Source: Hanleya hanleyi
Taxonomy: Eukaryota > Mollusca > Polyplacophora > Lepidopleurida > Hanleyidae
Direction: 5' to 3'
DNA: 64,000 bases
Assembly: GCA_036873755.1 (NCBI GenBank)
Contig: JAVTVY010019618.1
Span: forward strand, 1-64,000
Shown: in pieces, positions 10,870 to 20,042 of the stretch
Layout: each line of letters begins with the position of its first letter
Numbering within the stretch: position 1 is the stretch's first letter
Translations under genes and position numbers: made by a program
Notes under the pieces: generated by a model
Seen by the model: the letters and a program-made list of their open reading frames with translations, nothing else
Database searches by the model: none
What the model was told of the DNA's origin: nothing

Positions 10870-11451
10870 ATGGACAAACAGCAGCTGCCTCTGAACACAG
10901 CGTCTCCCAAAACGCGCAAAGCGCAAGTGGGCTTGGTGGTGATATTGCTAACCCTGCTGAGTGTGTTGTACGGAGGTGTGTTTTACGACGTAGCCTATCT
11001 CAGCACTCTACTTCACCAACTTAGAACTCCAGCTGTGAGTGGCAGTCAAACCAGTCTACAGAACTTCTCTACACCAGTCACCTCCGATCTCATGAGGGAG
11101 ACGGATGCGCGCGTCACCCAACTCTTTACCAAAGGCAGCCATCATCGACGGCTCAGCATCATCTACATTGTGCAGAATCTGTTCAATAAAAACAAAGAAC
11201 ATCGGAACATCAGCTTAAATGCCCACTACCTGGTGGTCTTCAAAAACCCGAGAGATACCACTCAACTGCTGCACCTGGCGAGACAGATGTATCCCGGCCG
11301 CACGCCGTTTGCGTTGGAAGCCTTTAAAGATGTGACAACCGCTCAGCACGAGTATATGCTCTTCGACCTCAAGCAAGCCACACCCGATCACCTTCGACTA
11401 CGGAATGGAATCTTTCCCGCAGAGACTCACCACGTTTACATGCAAAAATAA
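10870..11451 (+). pseudogene. packaging ATPase remnant lacking the P-loop, fused to a membrane-like segment
   Basis: The frame is open from 10,756 and its first good ATG is at 10,870. Residues from about 11,080 to the end (LFTKGSHHRRLSI, IVQNLFNKNKEHRNIS, VVFKNPRD, HLARQMYPGRTPFA) are the C-terminal half of the FtsK/HerA-like packaging ATPase of Polintons and adintoviruses. The Walker A glycine-lysine loop is absent, and the Walker B region survives only as SDLM. Upstream there is instead a hydrophobic span (VGLVVILLTLLSVLYGGVF) that looks like one membrane helix. I infer an internal deletion joining another gene or noncoding DNA to the ATPase tail. It cannot hydrolyse ATP by the family mechanism. 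Confidence 0.75.
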
Positions 11452-11622
11452 TGTAAACACACCCACAGTGGCTTCCCCAGCTGGGGTGTGTGTGTTTGAT
11501 TATGGGGATAATAAAAAGAATTAATACCACACCATGGTTGACTTTTTCTCTGTTCGATATTCAGGAGGTAGCCCGCAAAAGGATAAAAAGAGCGGAGTTG
11601 TGGGCTCTAGCATTAGTTGTAC

Positions 11623-11967
11623 ATGATGTTTGCGCGAGTACGGAAGCACGCCCCGGCGCTCCGTGTATTGAAGACGACCCCACCCGAGTTGGTCCGAACC
11701 ATTGTACGCGGTGCGGACCCTGACCTTGTACGCTGTCTGTGCGAGATCGGGTACAACCTGTTAAAAGGCAACGTACCACTGACTCCGGCTCAGAAGACCA
11801 AGTTGACCAAGCATGAAACAGGTCTCCGAACCCTAGTCCAGAAGCGAGTCTCTCAAACACAAAAGAAAAAGGTGTTACAGAAAGGCGGCTTTCTCGGGGC
11901 CATCTTAGCACCGTTGGCCGCTTCCGTGTTGGGTCCAGTATTGGGTGGACTCTTCAGCCGACGATGA
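11623..11967 (+). CDS. small conserved Polinton virion-type protein with Gly/Ala-rich hydrophobic tail
   Basis: About 114 aa from ATG 11,623 or 11,626. The N-terminal helical part (LKTTPPELVRTIVRG) leads to a conserved 'NVPLTPAQKTKLTKHE' motif, a Lys-rich stretch (QTQKKKVLQKGG) and a hydrophobic C-terminus (FLGAILAPLAASVLGPVLGG) ending in RR. This pattern recurs next to capsid genes in animal Polintons. Adenovirus core or membrane-active peptides have been suggested as analogues; I treat the role as unknown, probably a virion component. It lies 170 bp after the ATPase remnant. It appears intact. Confidence 0.7.
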   Translation: MMFARVRKHAPALRVLKTTPPELVRTIVRGADPDLVRCLCEIGYNLLKGNVPLTPAQKTKLTKHETGLRTLVQKRVSQTQKKKVLQKGGFLGAILAPLAASVLGPVLGGLFSRR

Positions 11968-12072
11968 CCCCCACACGAAAAAAATGGTCCTCGTCGAACC
12001 ACGGTTCCTTCACAACCTCCAATCGCCCTACCCTGTTCCACGGTGAAGACCATAAACACCCTCGATGAAGAG

Positions 12073-12783
12073 ATGCAACAGATCTTACAAAGACCGGGGT
12101 TAAGCGACAGTGAGAAAGTACAACGGTACAATGAGACGCTTCAACGGTACATGACGTTCATGGACCAATACAAAACCCTCTCTACCCCAGCACCACCACC
12201 ACCACCACGCGACACACCGCCGACCTCAGCACCGCTCCAGCAGCCGCCATTACCAGGGGTACCGCCCACAGCCCCACAGTGGGTGGAAGACGATGTCCTG
12301 AAGAGTGTACCTGCATCGTTCAAGAAACAAGCTGGCCTCGTATTACAACGGATGAAACAGAATCCTAACATGACTTGGAATGATAAAGGTGAACTACTGA
12401 TACAGAATCAGGTGGTCCCCGGTGCCCACATGACGGATTTGGTGAATGACCTTTTGCGTCACCGCAGGTCGCACACGGATCCTCGAGGATGGAAGGTCTT
12501 CGCTCAAGGCTTGAAAGACATGCATGTACCACAGGAATTGGTGGGGAACCCCCAGCGCTGGGCCTGGATGCAGCGGACCCAGCAATCGCCGAGTGGCCCA
12601 CCACCTTCTTGGGAAGCCGAGTGGGAACCGGAGTCACCCCCTAAAACACCACAACGACGGGCACCTTCTTTTCACCCCTTTAAAAAAAAACCCTTGATCA
12701 AGACACCCCACATCTCCAGAGCCGTGACACGTAGCAAGTCACCGCGACGAACACCACGCCGGACACAACCGCCCAAGGCCTGA
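12073..12783 (+). CDS. Polinton Pro-rich/basic virion-type protein
   Basis: The frame is open from 12,043 with a GTG; the first in-frame ATG, 12,073, is taken as the start (about 236 aa). Order: a short coiled helix (MQQILQRPGLSDSEKVQRYN), a Pro-rich linker (PPPPPRDTPPTSA), a conserved central domain (SFKKQAGLVLQRMKQNPNMT, WNDKGELLIQNQVVPG, DLVNDLLRHRRS), then a second Pro/Arg/Lys-rich tail. I recognise this architecture as a common ORF upstream of the penton gene in invertebrate Polintons. Molecular function is not established, and a DNA-condensing or assembly role is inference from the basic tail. Confidence 0.65.
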   Translation: MQQILQRPGLSDSEKVQRYNETLQRYMTFMDQYKTLSTPAPPPPPRDTPPTSAPLQQPPLPGVPPTAPQWVEDDVLKSVPASFKKQAGLVLQRMKQNPNMTWNDKGELLIQNQVVPGAHMTDLVNDLLRHRRSHTDPRGWKVFAQGLKDMHVPQELVGNPQRWAWMQRTQQSPSGPPPSWEAEWEPESPPKTPQRRAPSFHPFKKKPLIKTPHISRAVTRSKSPRRTPRRTQPPKA

Positions 12784-12828
12784 AACACGTATTAAAACCA
12801 ACAGCAGCAGCAGGATAGTTCAGTCGCC

Positions 12829-13608
12829 ATGTTTTACCTCACCCTACCCAGTAACAGTTCGCTGGATGTGTTTCCTGACAACACCTTGGCCAAGTACGTG
12901 ACCCAGTTACCGCAACAGTTGCATTTACCTGGACGATGGGAATGTGGCCTCGTGGATATCCAATAACCGTACTCGTGGTACAACGTGCGAGCCAATGAAG
13001 TGTGGTACGAGGTGACCTACGAATGCAAAGTAACCCGACTCACTCTCCTCGAAGGCCAATACGATACCCCCAAGGAGTTCATGCAGGGGCTGACAAGACT
13101 GTTGCATTATAAGGCTCTACGGGAGGTCACGAATACTTCAACACCCGTCAAATCCTTTCCCTTCAAGAATCACGTGGACTTCGATTACAATGCACAAAAC
13201 GGCAAGGCACAGATCCTTCTCACCGCCAACGTGAGTGTCGTACTGAGTCCTATCCTACAGCAAATGCTGGGTCTCGCTCACCCGACCTACACGGGTCCAT
13301 CCGAGGACCATGGCCACATCCCGATGGATATGAAGTCGGGTATGTACGGACTCTACGTCTACTCGGACGTGGTGGACAACCACATCGTGGGCGATATCAA
13401 CACACCTCTGTTACGGGTGGTCCCCATTAAAAAGACGTATGGAGATTAAATCACCCACAGTTTCACCCACATGCTCTACCTGCCCGTACGACAAACCGAC
13501 ATTACGGTGGATATAAGAGATGACACGGGACGATCGGTGGCAATCGAACGAGGAAAAGTGGTGCTGACACTTCATTTTCGACAAGCACGTGCTCCCCACT
13601 TTGTATAA
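12829..13608 (+). pseudogene. penton-like minor capsid gene with two in-frame stops
   Basis: ATG 12,829 starts MFYLTLPSNSSLDVFPDNT, the usual start of the single-jelly-roll minor capsid (penton-like) protein. The frame is interrupted by TAA at 12,964-12,966 and again by TAA at 13,447-13,449, yet continues recognisably between and after them (VGLVDIQ-type strand end, EFMQGLTRLLHY, then the conserved C-terminal 'DIRDDTGRSVAIERGKVVLT') to TAA 13,606-13,608. The stop codon overlaps the ATG of the next gene (taATG). Two point nonsense changes and no frameshift suggest relatively recent inactivation. Confidence 0.85.
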
Positions 13609-14012
13609 TGAAAGTACCTTACGAGTGCGATGCACGCAGCTATATGGACTATTATGCCCAACAGGCCGGGGGTGGCCTTCCGGTATTTGCAGGTGCACGC
13701 ATGCAACGAGGACATGGGCTGCGGAACATACTCGGCAGCATCGTCAAAACGTTCCTGCCCTTGGTGACACGTGGGGTGAAAGCGATCGGCAAACAAGCGG
13801 TACGCAGTGGACGGCAAGTCGCCGGTGATGTCTTGGGTGGCAAGGCACCCAAAAAAGCCTTGAAACGGCGGGCCAATGAAGCGGGAGGCGTCTTGGTGGC
13901 CAAAGCACAACGCACCGTAGGGAATAAGAGCTGCCCCACCGAGACCACGCACCAGTCGACGACCGACCCAGCGACGACGCACATCGAAGACCCAGGATAT
14001 CTTTTCTTAAAC
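13608..14012 (+). CDS. pVI-like minor virion protein
   Basis: The ATG at 13,608 overlaps the stop of the penton gene. The N-terminus (MDYYAQQAGGGLPVFAGARMQRGHGLRNILGSI, read as 13,640-13,745) carries the Gly-rich 'G.PVF.G...RGHGLG..L' pattern, then hydrophobic and amphipathic residues (VKTFLPLVTRGVKAIGKQA), features shared with adenovirus pVI-like proteins of Polintons. There is no stop before the start of the major capsid gene at 14,013 in the same frame, so the frame runs on to the TGA at 14,109. The original stop has probably been lost by a small indel near the end. Confidence 0.65.
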
Positions 14013-14934
14013 ATGTCCTTAATCCACGCAGAGTCCTGTCCCTCCACCAACAGTGAATTTGATTTGTGGACCGTCCCGCCTACACAGACCAGTGCCGAAC
14101 AAGGATTATGAGTGGAGCATCTCCCGCTCTCCAGCATCAACGAAGCAGGGCCCATCGAGTTCAACATCAGTAATGCAGATACGTCCTATGTGGCTTTAGC
14201 CCATACATACTTGTATGTGAAAGCCAAGGTCGTCAATGGAGATGGCTCCAGAATCATCCAAGCTGCAACGGTGGGCCCGACGAATCTCTGGCTGCACTCT
14301 ATGTTTCAACAGGTGGATATTTCTATCAGCGACAAACTCATCAGTGACTTGACCAACACGTACGCCTATCGAGCCTACATCGAGACACTGTTGTCGTATG
14401 GACGAGAGGCTAAAGAATCTCAGCTGACAGCCGCTTTATTCTACCAGGACACAGCCGAGCACATGGACACGGTGGACAATGTGGGATATAACAAACGGAA
14501 GGCTTTCACCGCGAACGGCGTCTCGGTGGATCTCATGGGTCGATTGCACGCAGACCTCTTCACGCAAGACCGGTACCTCTTGAACAAGATCCCCATCAAA
14601 ATCCGACTGATACGGGCGCCTCCGACCTTCGCCTTGATGGCCACTAACGTAGAGGGGCGTGCAGCTGACTATAAGATTGTCATCCAAGACGCAGTCCTGT
14701 ATGTCCGAAAAGTGAAACCGAATCCAGCCGTTCAATTGGGACACATGAAAGCCTTGGAAACTAAACCAGCCCAGTACTCTATCCGACGTTTACAAACCAA
14801 AGTGTTCTCTGTGTCTGATGGAAATATGAGCGCCAACAAAGAAAACCTGTTCCTGGGGGAACTACCCAAACGATTGATCCTGGCCTGTGTGGAAAATACC
14901 AGTTTCAGCGGAGCCTACCCAGAGAACCCGTTTA

Positions 14935-15650
14935 GCTCTACTACATACAAGAGATATCATTCATGGGATGTTTCTTTGTTTATAGAGTTGCTTGAATTTC
15001 TCATTAAAAATATCTATGTGAAATTTGGCAACACAATATATCAGCAGCATATAGGCATTCCAATGGGTACTAATTGTGCACCCCTGTTGGCTGACCTGTA
15101 TCTGTTCTCTTATGAATATGACTATATGCAGGCGCTTTCAAAAACCGATCCATTCAAAGCCCGTTCCTTCTCATTCACCAAACGCTATATAGACGATCTT
15201 CTCGCTGTGGATAATCGCTATATAAATGACGCAGTGAAGGATATATATCCACCTTCACTGGATTTGAAGGAATCTACAGACAGCCCTAGAGGCACATCAT
15301 ATTTAGATCTATATCTCTATAAAAATGAAGCGGGCATTCTCTCTCGTCGACTTTATGACAAAAGAGATGATTACAATTTCGATATCGTAAACTATCCCTT
15401 TCTGGACAGTAATATTCCAGTGGGACCTGCATATGGCGTATACATATCTCGCTTAGTAGCCTTTGCTAGATCCTGTGTTAAATGTGACGATTTTAATCAA
15501 CGTCACAACACATTGTTACAGAAACTTATAAAACAGGGCCATTCCACCAAGCGCCTCCACTCAAAGTTTCCCAAATTTGGCGATACATACCGCATGCTGA
15601 TAAAAAAATACGAACGTAGCGTGCAAGATCTATGGCGCTACGTTTCGTAA
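14935..15650 (+). pseudogene. reverse transcriptase C-terminal part (Penelope-like affinity possible)
   Basis: Contains IGIPMGTNCAPLLADLYL (RT motif 4) and the catalytic KRYIDDLLAV (YIDD, motif 5), then TSYLDLYLYKNEAGIL and YDKRDDYNFDIVNYPFL, ending at TAA 15,648-15,650. I recognise it as a family abundant in cnidarian, amphioxus and molluscan genomes, without an attached RNase H or GIY-YIG domain here. Its exact clade is uncertain, and the Penelope-like assignment is tentative. By chance it is in frame with the capsid N-terminus, so a single 512-codon open frame (14,112-15,650) joins two unrelated proteins. The 5' half of the RT (motifs 1-3) is missing. Confidence 0.8.
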
Positions 15651-15827
15651 CTTGTGTCTAATTCCGCTTAACCCGGGGCTAGGGGCCGTATGAACCCATG
15701 TACTTCAAGATCCTCATGGTACTCATATGAACAGTCACAATCAAAGCGTGACTGAGATACATCATTCTTTAGATGACGACTTTACAACGAATATTATGGA
15801 TTAAGAATACTGATCAGCGATACGGAT

Positions 15828-16022
15828 TTGATATTTTTGGAACATCATGATGTCTTGCCGACATCATTGAAAACTGTTGACCGCTTCTCTCTTGCAGGAA
15901 ACAAGCCTATGTTTATGTATACTATGATTGTCTTTTTGAATTTGGTGCTAATACTGTTATATGGAATATGGAGTAGGTCTTTGGATTATGGACGCGGATA
16001 TTCTCTAATGGACGACGGCTGA
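15828..16022 (+). CDS. small one-helix membrane-type ORF of the RT element
   Basis: The open frame reads '...TDLIFLEHHDVLPTSLKT', then a hydrophobic helix MFMYTMIVFLNLVLILLYGI, and ends 'SRSLDYGRGYSLMDDG' at TGA 16,020. The frame extends upstream without an ATG to about 15,760. The same text occurs in the second copy at 46,192-46,436, there with a stop in the middle, so it is part of the element and not of the capsid gene. A 'cttctctcttgcag|g' just before the helix looks like a 3' splice site. Function unknown. Confidence 0.45.
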   Translation: MIFLEHHDVLPTSLKTVDRFSLAGNKPMFMYTMIVFLNLVLILLYGIWSRSLDYGRGYSLMDDG

Positions 16023-16438
16023 ATTATGGATGACGGATTAGACGCTTGTAATTCCAACATTTCGGCATCAGTTTTGTGGTCCTGCATGTGGACGGACAAC
16101 AAGTCCCAGCCACGGGCTTAACACCGAACTTTGGGTGCGGGAATTTCATTCGAGCCTATCAGAGCCTGTTTACAGCCACCGGTCAAATCAACCAGGACGA
16201 AGGGAATATGATTAGTCGGGAGGACTACGCGAACGGATACACGTTGTTCTGTTTCGATCTGACCCCCACCTTAGGGAACGACCATCAGCTAGCCTTGGCC
16301 AAGCAAGGCAATTTACGTTGGAAATTCACTTTGCACGAGCCCTCGGGACCACCGTCAATGTGATCTGCTACGCCTAGTTTGGCAACATCATTCAAGTGGA
16401 CAAGGCGCGCAACGTCCTGTGTGACTTTTCCACCTAAC

Positions 16439-16912
16439 ATGGATACAGACCAGATAACCACCGTGCTGGAGAATGACCCAGGGACACGTATGGTCTTTCA
16501 AGGGGTGTTCACACGAGATGTGTTCCCATTAGACCGTATGTATCCTGCTGCTTACGTTCTCAACACGGACCCGATGGATCGGCCCGGTGAACATTGGGTG
16601 GGCGTGTACTTGACAGAACAGCAGGGCGAATACTTTTACCCGTACGGCCTGCCACCCCTCCATCCCGATTTAACAGACTTCATGGATCAAGGCACAGAGA
16701 CGTGGTGTTGGAACAGTCAAACGTTGCAAAGCCTGACCAGTAGCGTGTGCGGACAATATTGCTTGTTTTACCTGTACCATCGATGCCGGGGAAGGACCTT
16801 ATCTACCATCGTACAGATGTTTGACGAATACCCCAAGGCCGAGGACCGAGATGTACTCGTATATGACTGGGCCGCCGATCATTTCAATGTACAAGCCCCG
16901 TTCTGGGCTTAA
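16439..16912 (+). CDS. adenain-like cysteine protease (Polinton PRO)
   Basis: The start at ATG 16,439 is chosen because the family begins MDTxQI and it follows the capsid stop by two bases; the frame is open from 16,379. The product is 157 aa, normal for the family. Catalytic His52 (GEHWVGVY), Gln97 (TLQSL) and Cys104 (SSVCGQYCLFYL) are present. The acidic residue expected after the strand 'GEYF' (family FDSYG) reads Tyr67-Pro68 (EYFYPYG). The enzyme would mature capsid proteins. The frame is intact but the missing acid may lower or abolish activity. Confidence 0.88.
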   Translation: MDTDQITTVLENDPGTRMVFQGVFTRDVFPLDRMYPAAYVLNTDPMDRPGEHWVGVYLTEQQGEYFYPYGLPPLHPDLTDFMDQGTETWCWNSQTLQSLTSSVCGQYCLFYLYHRCRGRTLSTIVQMFDEYPKAEDRDVLVYDWAADHFNVQAPFWA

Positions 16913-17005
16913 GTTCTTTCAATGTACAAGCCCCCTGTTCTGGGCTTAAGCTGTTCACTGTTCTGGGCTTAAGTTCTCAATGTAAAAGCCCCCTGTTCTG
17001 GGCTT
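16883..17005 (+). repeat. tandem repeat derived from the protease 3' end
   Basis: 'TTTCAATGTACAAGCCCC' plus 'GTTCTGGGCTTAAG' at the stop codon of the protease is repeated about three more times downstream with small changes (16,917, 16,948 partial and 16,975). It is followed by GTTGTTCTCACGTTGTTGTT and an AATAAA at 17,046, which may serve as a polyadenylation signal. Confidence 0.75.
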
Positions 17006-17217
17006 CAGTTTTCACGTGGTTGTTCTCACGTTGTTGTTGTTCACTGAATAAAAAACAAAATGAGATCTCACCAAAAACCCTGTCTTGTGTGTTTTCTATA
17101 TGAGCACAAAACAAGCGGCCATGAAGGCTATGACAGACATGTGGGGATTCAGTCAAACTAGCCTTGAACACCGTTGAGAAAGTAGCCAATCAGTGGCCTA
17201 GGATGGGACCAAATGTG

Positions 17218-17455
17218 ACCCGGGTACGGCACATCACGTTGGGCACACCGGTTCTCGTCAGGTCACCGAAGTTAAGCAGCGTTGAGATCGGCCAATACTT
17301 GGATGGGTGACCGGGTGCTGTACTGGCTGGGCTGATCAGTGTCCAGAATAATAGAAATTGTGGACACTCTCGTGTTCTGGCACATGTAGGCACCGTCGTG
17401 ATATGACTGAAACAATGTTGAAAACGACGTTAAATCCTACTCATTCACTCACTCA
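17218..17455 (+). mobile_element. 5S rRNA-derived SINE
   Basis: The head carries the 5S internal promoter: GAAGTTAAGCAGCGTTGAGA (box A region) and TACTTGGATGGGTGACCGGG (box C region), followed by TGCTGTACTGG. It is too diverged and incomplete for a 5S gene. The tail TGAAAACGACGTTAAATCCT plus CATTCACTCACTCAC is the same tail as the other SINEs in this window. It is inserted between the protease and the right TIR, so it postdates the Polinton. Confidence 0.8.
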
Positions 17456-17808
17456 CCCAAATGTAACCCATCAATGTCCAGAAAACAATGCAAGAGCACT
17501 GCAGTAAAATAGAGAGCCAATGAAATCAGCCTACAGACCAAGTACATGTTTTGGTCTAGGTTAAGAGCGGGCATTCCAGCACAAAAATGTTGACGAGGAG
17601 TTACAAGTTACAAGAGCAACAGGAGTGAAAAACTATAGAGGTTCGAGGTGCAGGTAAATACCAGGAAGACGGCGAGTGGAGACGCGTCCAATACCTATAG
17701 ATTAAGTTTATTACTATAAGTTCCATGGTTTCATGTATTAGTTCGTGCCATTACGGTTCTGGGGAAAACTGAGGGTTCCCCCTGGTCATTTAACATGGAT
17801 AAATAGAT

Positions 17809-19905
17809 GGTAATATTGTCGGAGACCCTCCTCTATACATGGATGCTTCGGAAGGATGGATAAAGGCTATCTATTGCCCTCAAGAGGGCCGGGGATGGCC
17901 AGAGATGACCGGACATTGCCATCCACCAGGGGCGCCACCAAACCACGTGACAAAGATGTGACCTTTTGACCCGAAATTCATCCGCGCACCTCCGGTGATG
18001 CCGCGCAGGCATGCGACCGGATAACCCGCGCGCGCGTTGCGGCCGGGCCGGGCCGGGAAAAACCCGGATGGAAAATCCGCACCCTACGTCTAAGGGAAAA
18101 TTGGAACTCTTGTGTGTTCGGAGGTAGTTTTAGTGAAACCGGAAGTGACGTCACACACTTGCGCAGACCCACCACAATGAATGACCCGGATGTAAACAAG
18201 TCCCCGGATGAATGAACAGGTCAGTACATGCATTCCTATCATTCAAATGACCTTGAACTATCACGTGACCTCTCCGTGATGGAAAAACCCCAGAACCAAG
18301 TGAGTACATGCATCCCATACCCAGGTCACGCCCGATTCACGCAGATCGGAAGTGACGTCATACACCTGCGCGCAACCGTGATGGAAAACCCCCAGAACCA
18401 AGACAGTACATGCATTCCATACAGTCAGACGAGGTCAAAATACTCGCTTCTGATTGGCTGTCAAAGGTGAAGATATGCAAATTTTTGAGGTCAAAGGTCA
18501 ATGGTAGTGAATATACACACTCTATGCTGGATATGACCTTGAACTGATCACGTGACCTCCCCGTGATGGCAAACACCCAGAACCAAGTCAGTACATGCAT
18601 CCCATATACCCAGGTGACGCCCGATTCACGCAGACCGGAAGTGACGTCATACACCTTTCGCACAACCGTGATGGAAAACCCCAGAACCAAGTCAATACAT
18701 GCATTCCATACAGTCAGACGAGGTCAAAATACTCGCTTCTGATTGGCTGTCAAAGGTCACGATATGCTAATTTTTGAGGTCAAAGGTCAATGGTAGTGAA
18801 TATACGCACTCTATACTGGAGGTCAAAGGTCAATGGGAATCAATATACGCCCTTGATAGGGGTTTTCCCCTAGTTTAGGGGGTAAAGTCCGTGTTCCGTT
18901 TTTTATATTTTCGGGAAAAATCCTGATTTTACATGCATCCACCCATGACTTGATAGGCAGACTCCGATAAGCCCTGGGACCGATATTAGCCTTTTGGATA
19001 GGGCTGATAGGAGTTTTCCTCTATTGTAGGGGTAAGGTCCGTGTTCCGCTTTTTATATTTTCGGGACAAATCCTAATTTTACATACACTCACTCCCCCAC
19101 TCTCTCAGCAGGCCCCGATAAGCCAGGGACCGATATTAGCCCTTTGGGATAGGGTTGATAGGAGTTTTTCCCTATTTTAGCGGTAAAGTCCGTGTTCCGC
19201 TTTTTATATTTTCGGGACAAATCCTAATTTTACACACACTTATCCATGATTGGATGGCCCTGGAAGAGCGCTTCATTTTGACATCTCACTCGACCCAATC
19301 AGTCCACCAGGGGCCCCTCTCGCCTCTGAAGATTGCCGAACATTATCATGAAAACCCACGTATTTGGGACTACTTTCTGTCCGCGGAGGCAGACCGCATC
19401 ACCGCCAAACCGCATTACCGCGGAGGAATCCCCTAACATGTCTAAACATGATCCAAGGTCAGATGATGGACGGGATGAGAGGATACAGGTCAGTATATGC
19501 TCAAGTGCACTCAATGACCTTTGACCTCCGCCACGTGACCGCCACAATATGCACATTTTTGAGGTCAATGTGCGGACTTATGCTTGCTGTATACTATCAA
19601 TATGACCTTGAACTAACACGTGATCTCCCCATGATGGAAAAACCCCAAATACAAGTCAGTACATGCATCCCATAGTCCCAGGTCACGTCCGATTCACGCA
19701 GACCGGAAGTGACGTCATACCCATGCGCACTCCCCGTGATGCAAAAACCCCAGCCCTAACATGTCTAAACATGATCCAAGGTCAAAGACGAGATGAAAGG
19801 ATACAGGTTAGCTCAAGTGCACTCATTGACCTTTGACCTCTGTCACATGATATGCAAATTTCCGAGGTCAAAGGTCAATGGGACTCGAAATCAATGCTAT
19901 ATACT
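17809..19905 (-). repeat. Polinton right terminal inverted repeat
   Basis: Reverse complement of 6998-9135, high identity by eye, with the same internal tandem units in the opposite order. It has exact AGGTCAAAGGTCA sites at 18,488, 18,777, 18,820 and 19,865 and the reverse form at 19,515 and 19,827. A GC-rich segment at 18,010-18,070 (GCGCGCGTTGCGGCCGGGCC) is not in the left copy. Frames such as 19,155-19,675 are repeat-driven. Confidence 0.9.
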
Positions 19906-20042
19906 GCTCTCAGTACATGTACATTGAGCTGATTGCACAGGTGACGCCTGAATTCATGTTCGCGGAGTTTAATATGTCCAAGTCGTAAGCGATTTAGTTT
20001 GATTTGTGATGATCTATATTCCCGGCTTTTATAACTACGAGT

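Larger units (their letters stand above)
14935..16051 (+). mobile_element. 5'-truncated reverse-transcriptase element inserted in the capsid gene
   Basis: Capsid coding is interrupted cleanly after '...AYPENPF' and resumes at 'QHFGISF' near 16,052, so about 1,115 bp are inserted. The insert carries the C-terminal part of an RT, a noncoding segment with AATCAAAGCGTGACTGAGAT, a small ORF and the terminal CGGATTAGACGCTTGTAA. A second copy of its 3' part is at 45,912-46,465 and ends at the same point, which confirms the 3' boundary. Any target duplication is only 3-4 bp. Confidence 0.85.
14013..16437 (+). pseudogene. major capsid (double jelly-roll) gene, broken four ways
   Basis: Begins at ATG 14,013 (SLIHAESCPSTNSEFDLWTV) and is the Polinton major capsid (hexon-like) protein: conserved PPTQTSAEQG, 'GPIEFNIS', 'TYLYVKAKV', 'LWLHSMFQQVDISISD' and 'TYAYRAYIETLLSYG'. 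Damage: TGA at 14,109-14,111 where a Trp is expected; a 1.1 kb retroelement inserted at about 14,935; after the element the gene resumes at about 16,052 ([16 protein letters not shown]) with one base missing near 16,341; and TAG at 16,375-16,377. The natural end is TAA 16,435-16,437, two bases before the protease ATG. It would build the capsid lattice, but no full product can be made. Confidence 0.88.
6998..19905 (+). mobile_element. Polinton/Maverick element, ~12.9 kb, degenerate, no polymerase seen
   Basis: Two ~2.1 kb inverted repeats (6998-9135 and 17809-19905) enclose a plus-strand block of Polinton genes: integrase, ATPase remnant, two small virion-type ORFs, penton-like minor capsid, pVI-like protein, major capsid and adenain-like protease. 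The right terminus reads ...CTATATACT, that is AGTATATAG inwards, which agrees with the 5'-AG termini known for Polintons; the left has GGTATATAG. I could not find a matching 6-bp target duplication. Polintons are usually 15-20 kb with a protein-primed family-B polymerase, and none is readable here. The core is visibly more GC-rich than the host spacer. Several genes are broken, so this copy is not autonomous. Confidence 0.9.

Noticed and set aside
14112..15650. A novel fused capsid-reverse transcriptase protein
   Set aside because: The capsid continues after the insert at 16,052 and the RT part has an independent sister copy, so the fusion is an insertion accident.
17218..17345. Functional 5S rRNA gene
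   Set aside because: Only the internal promoter region is conserved and it continues into a SINE tail.
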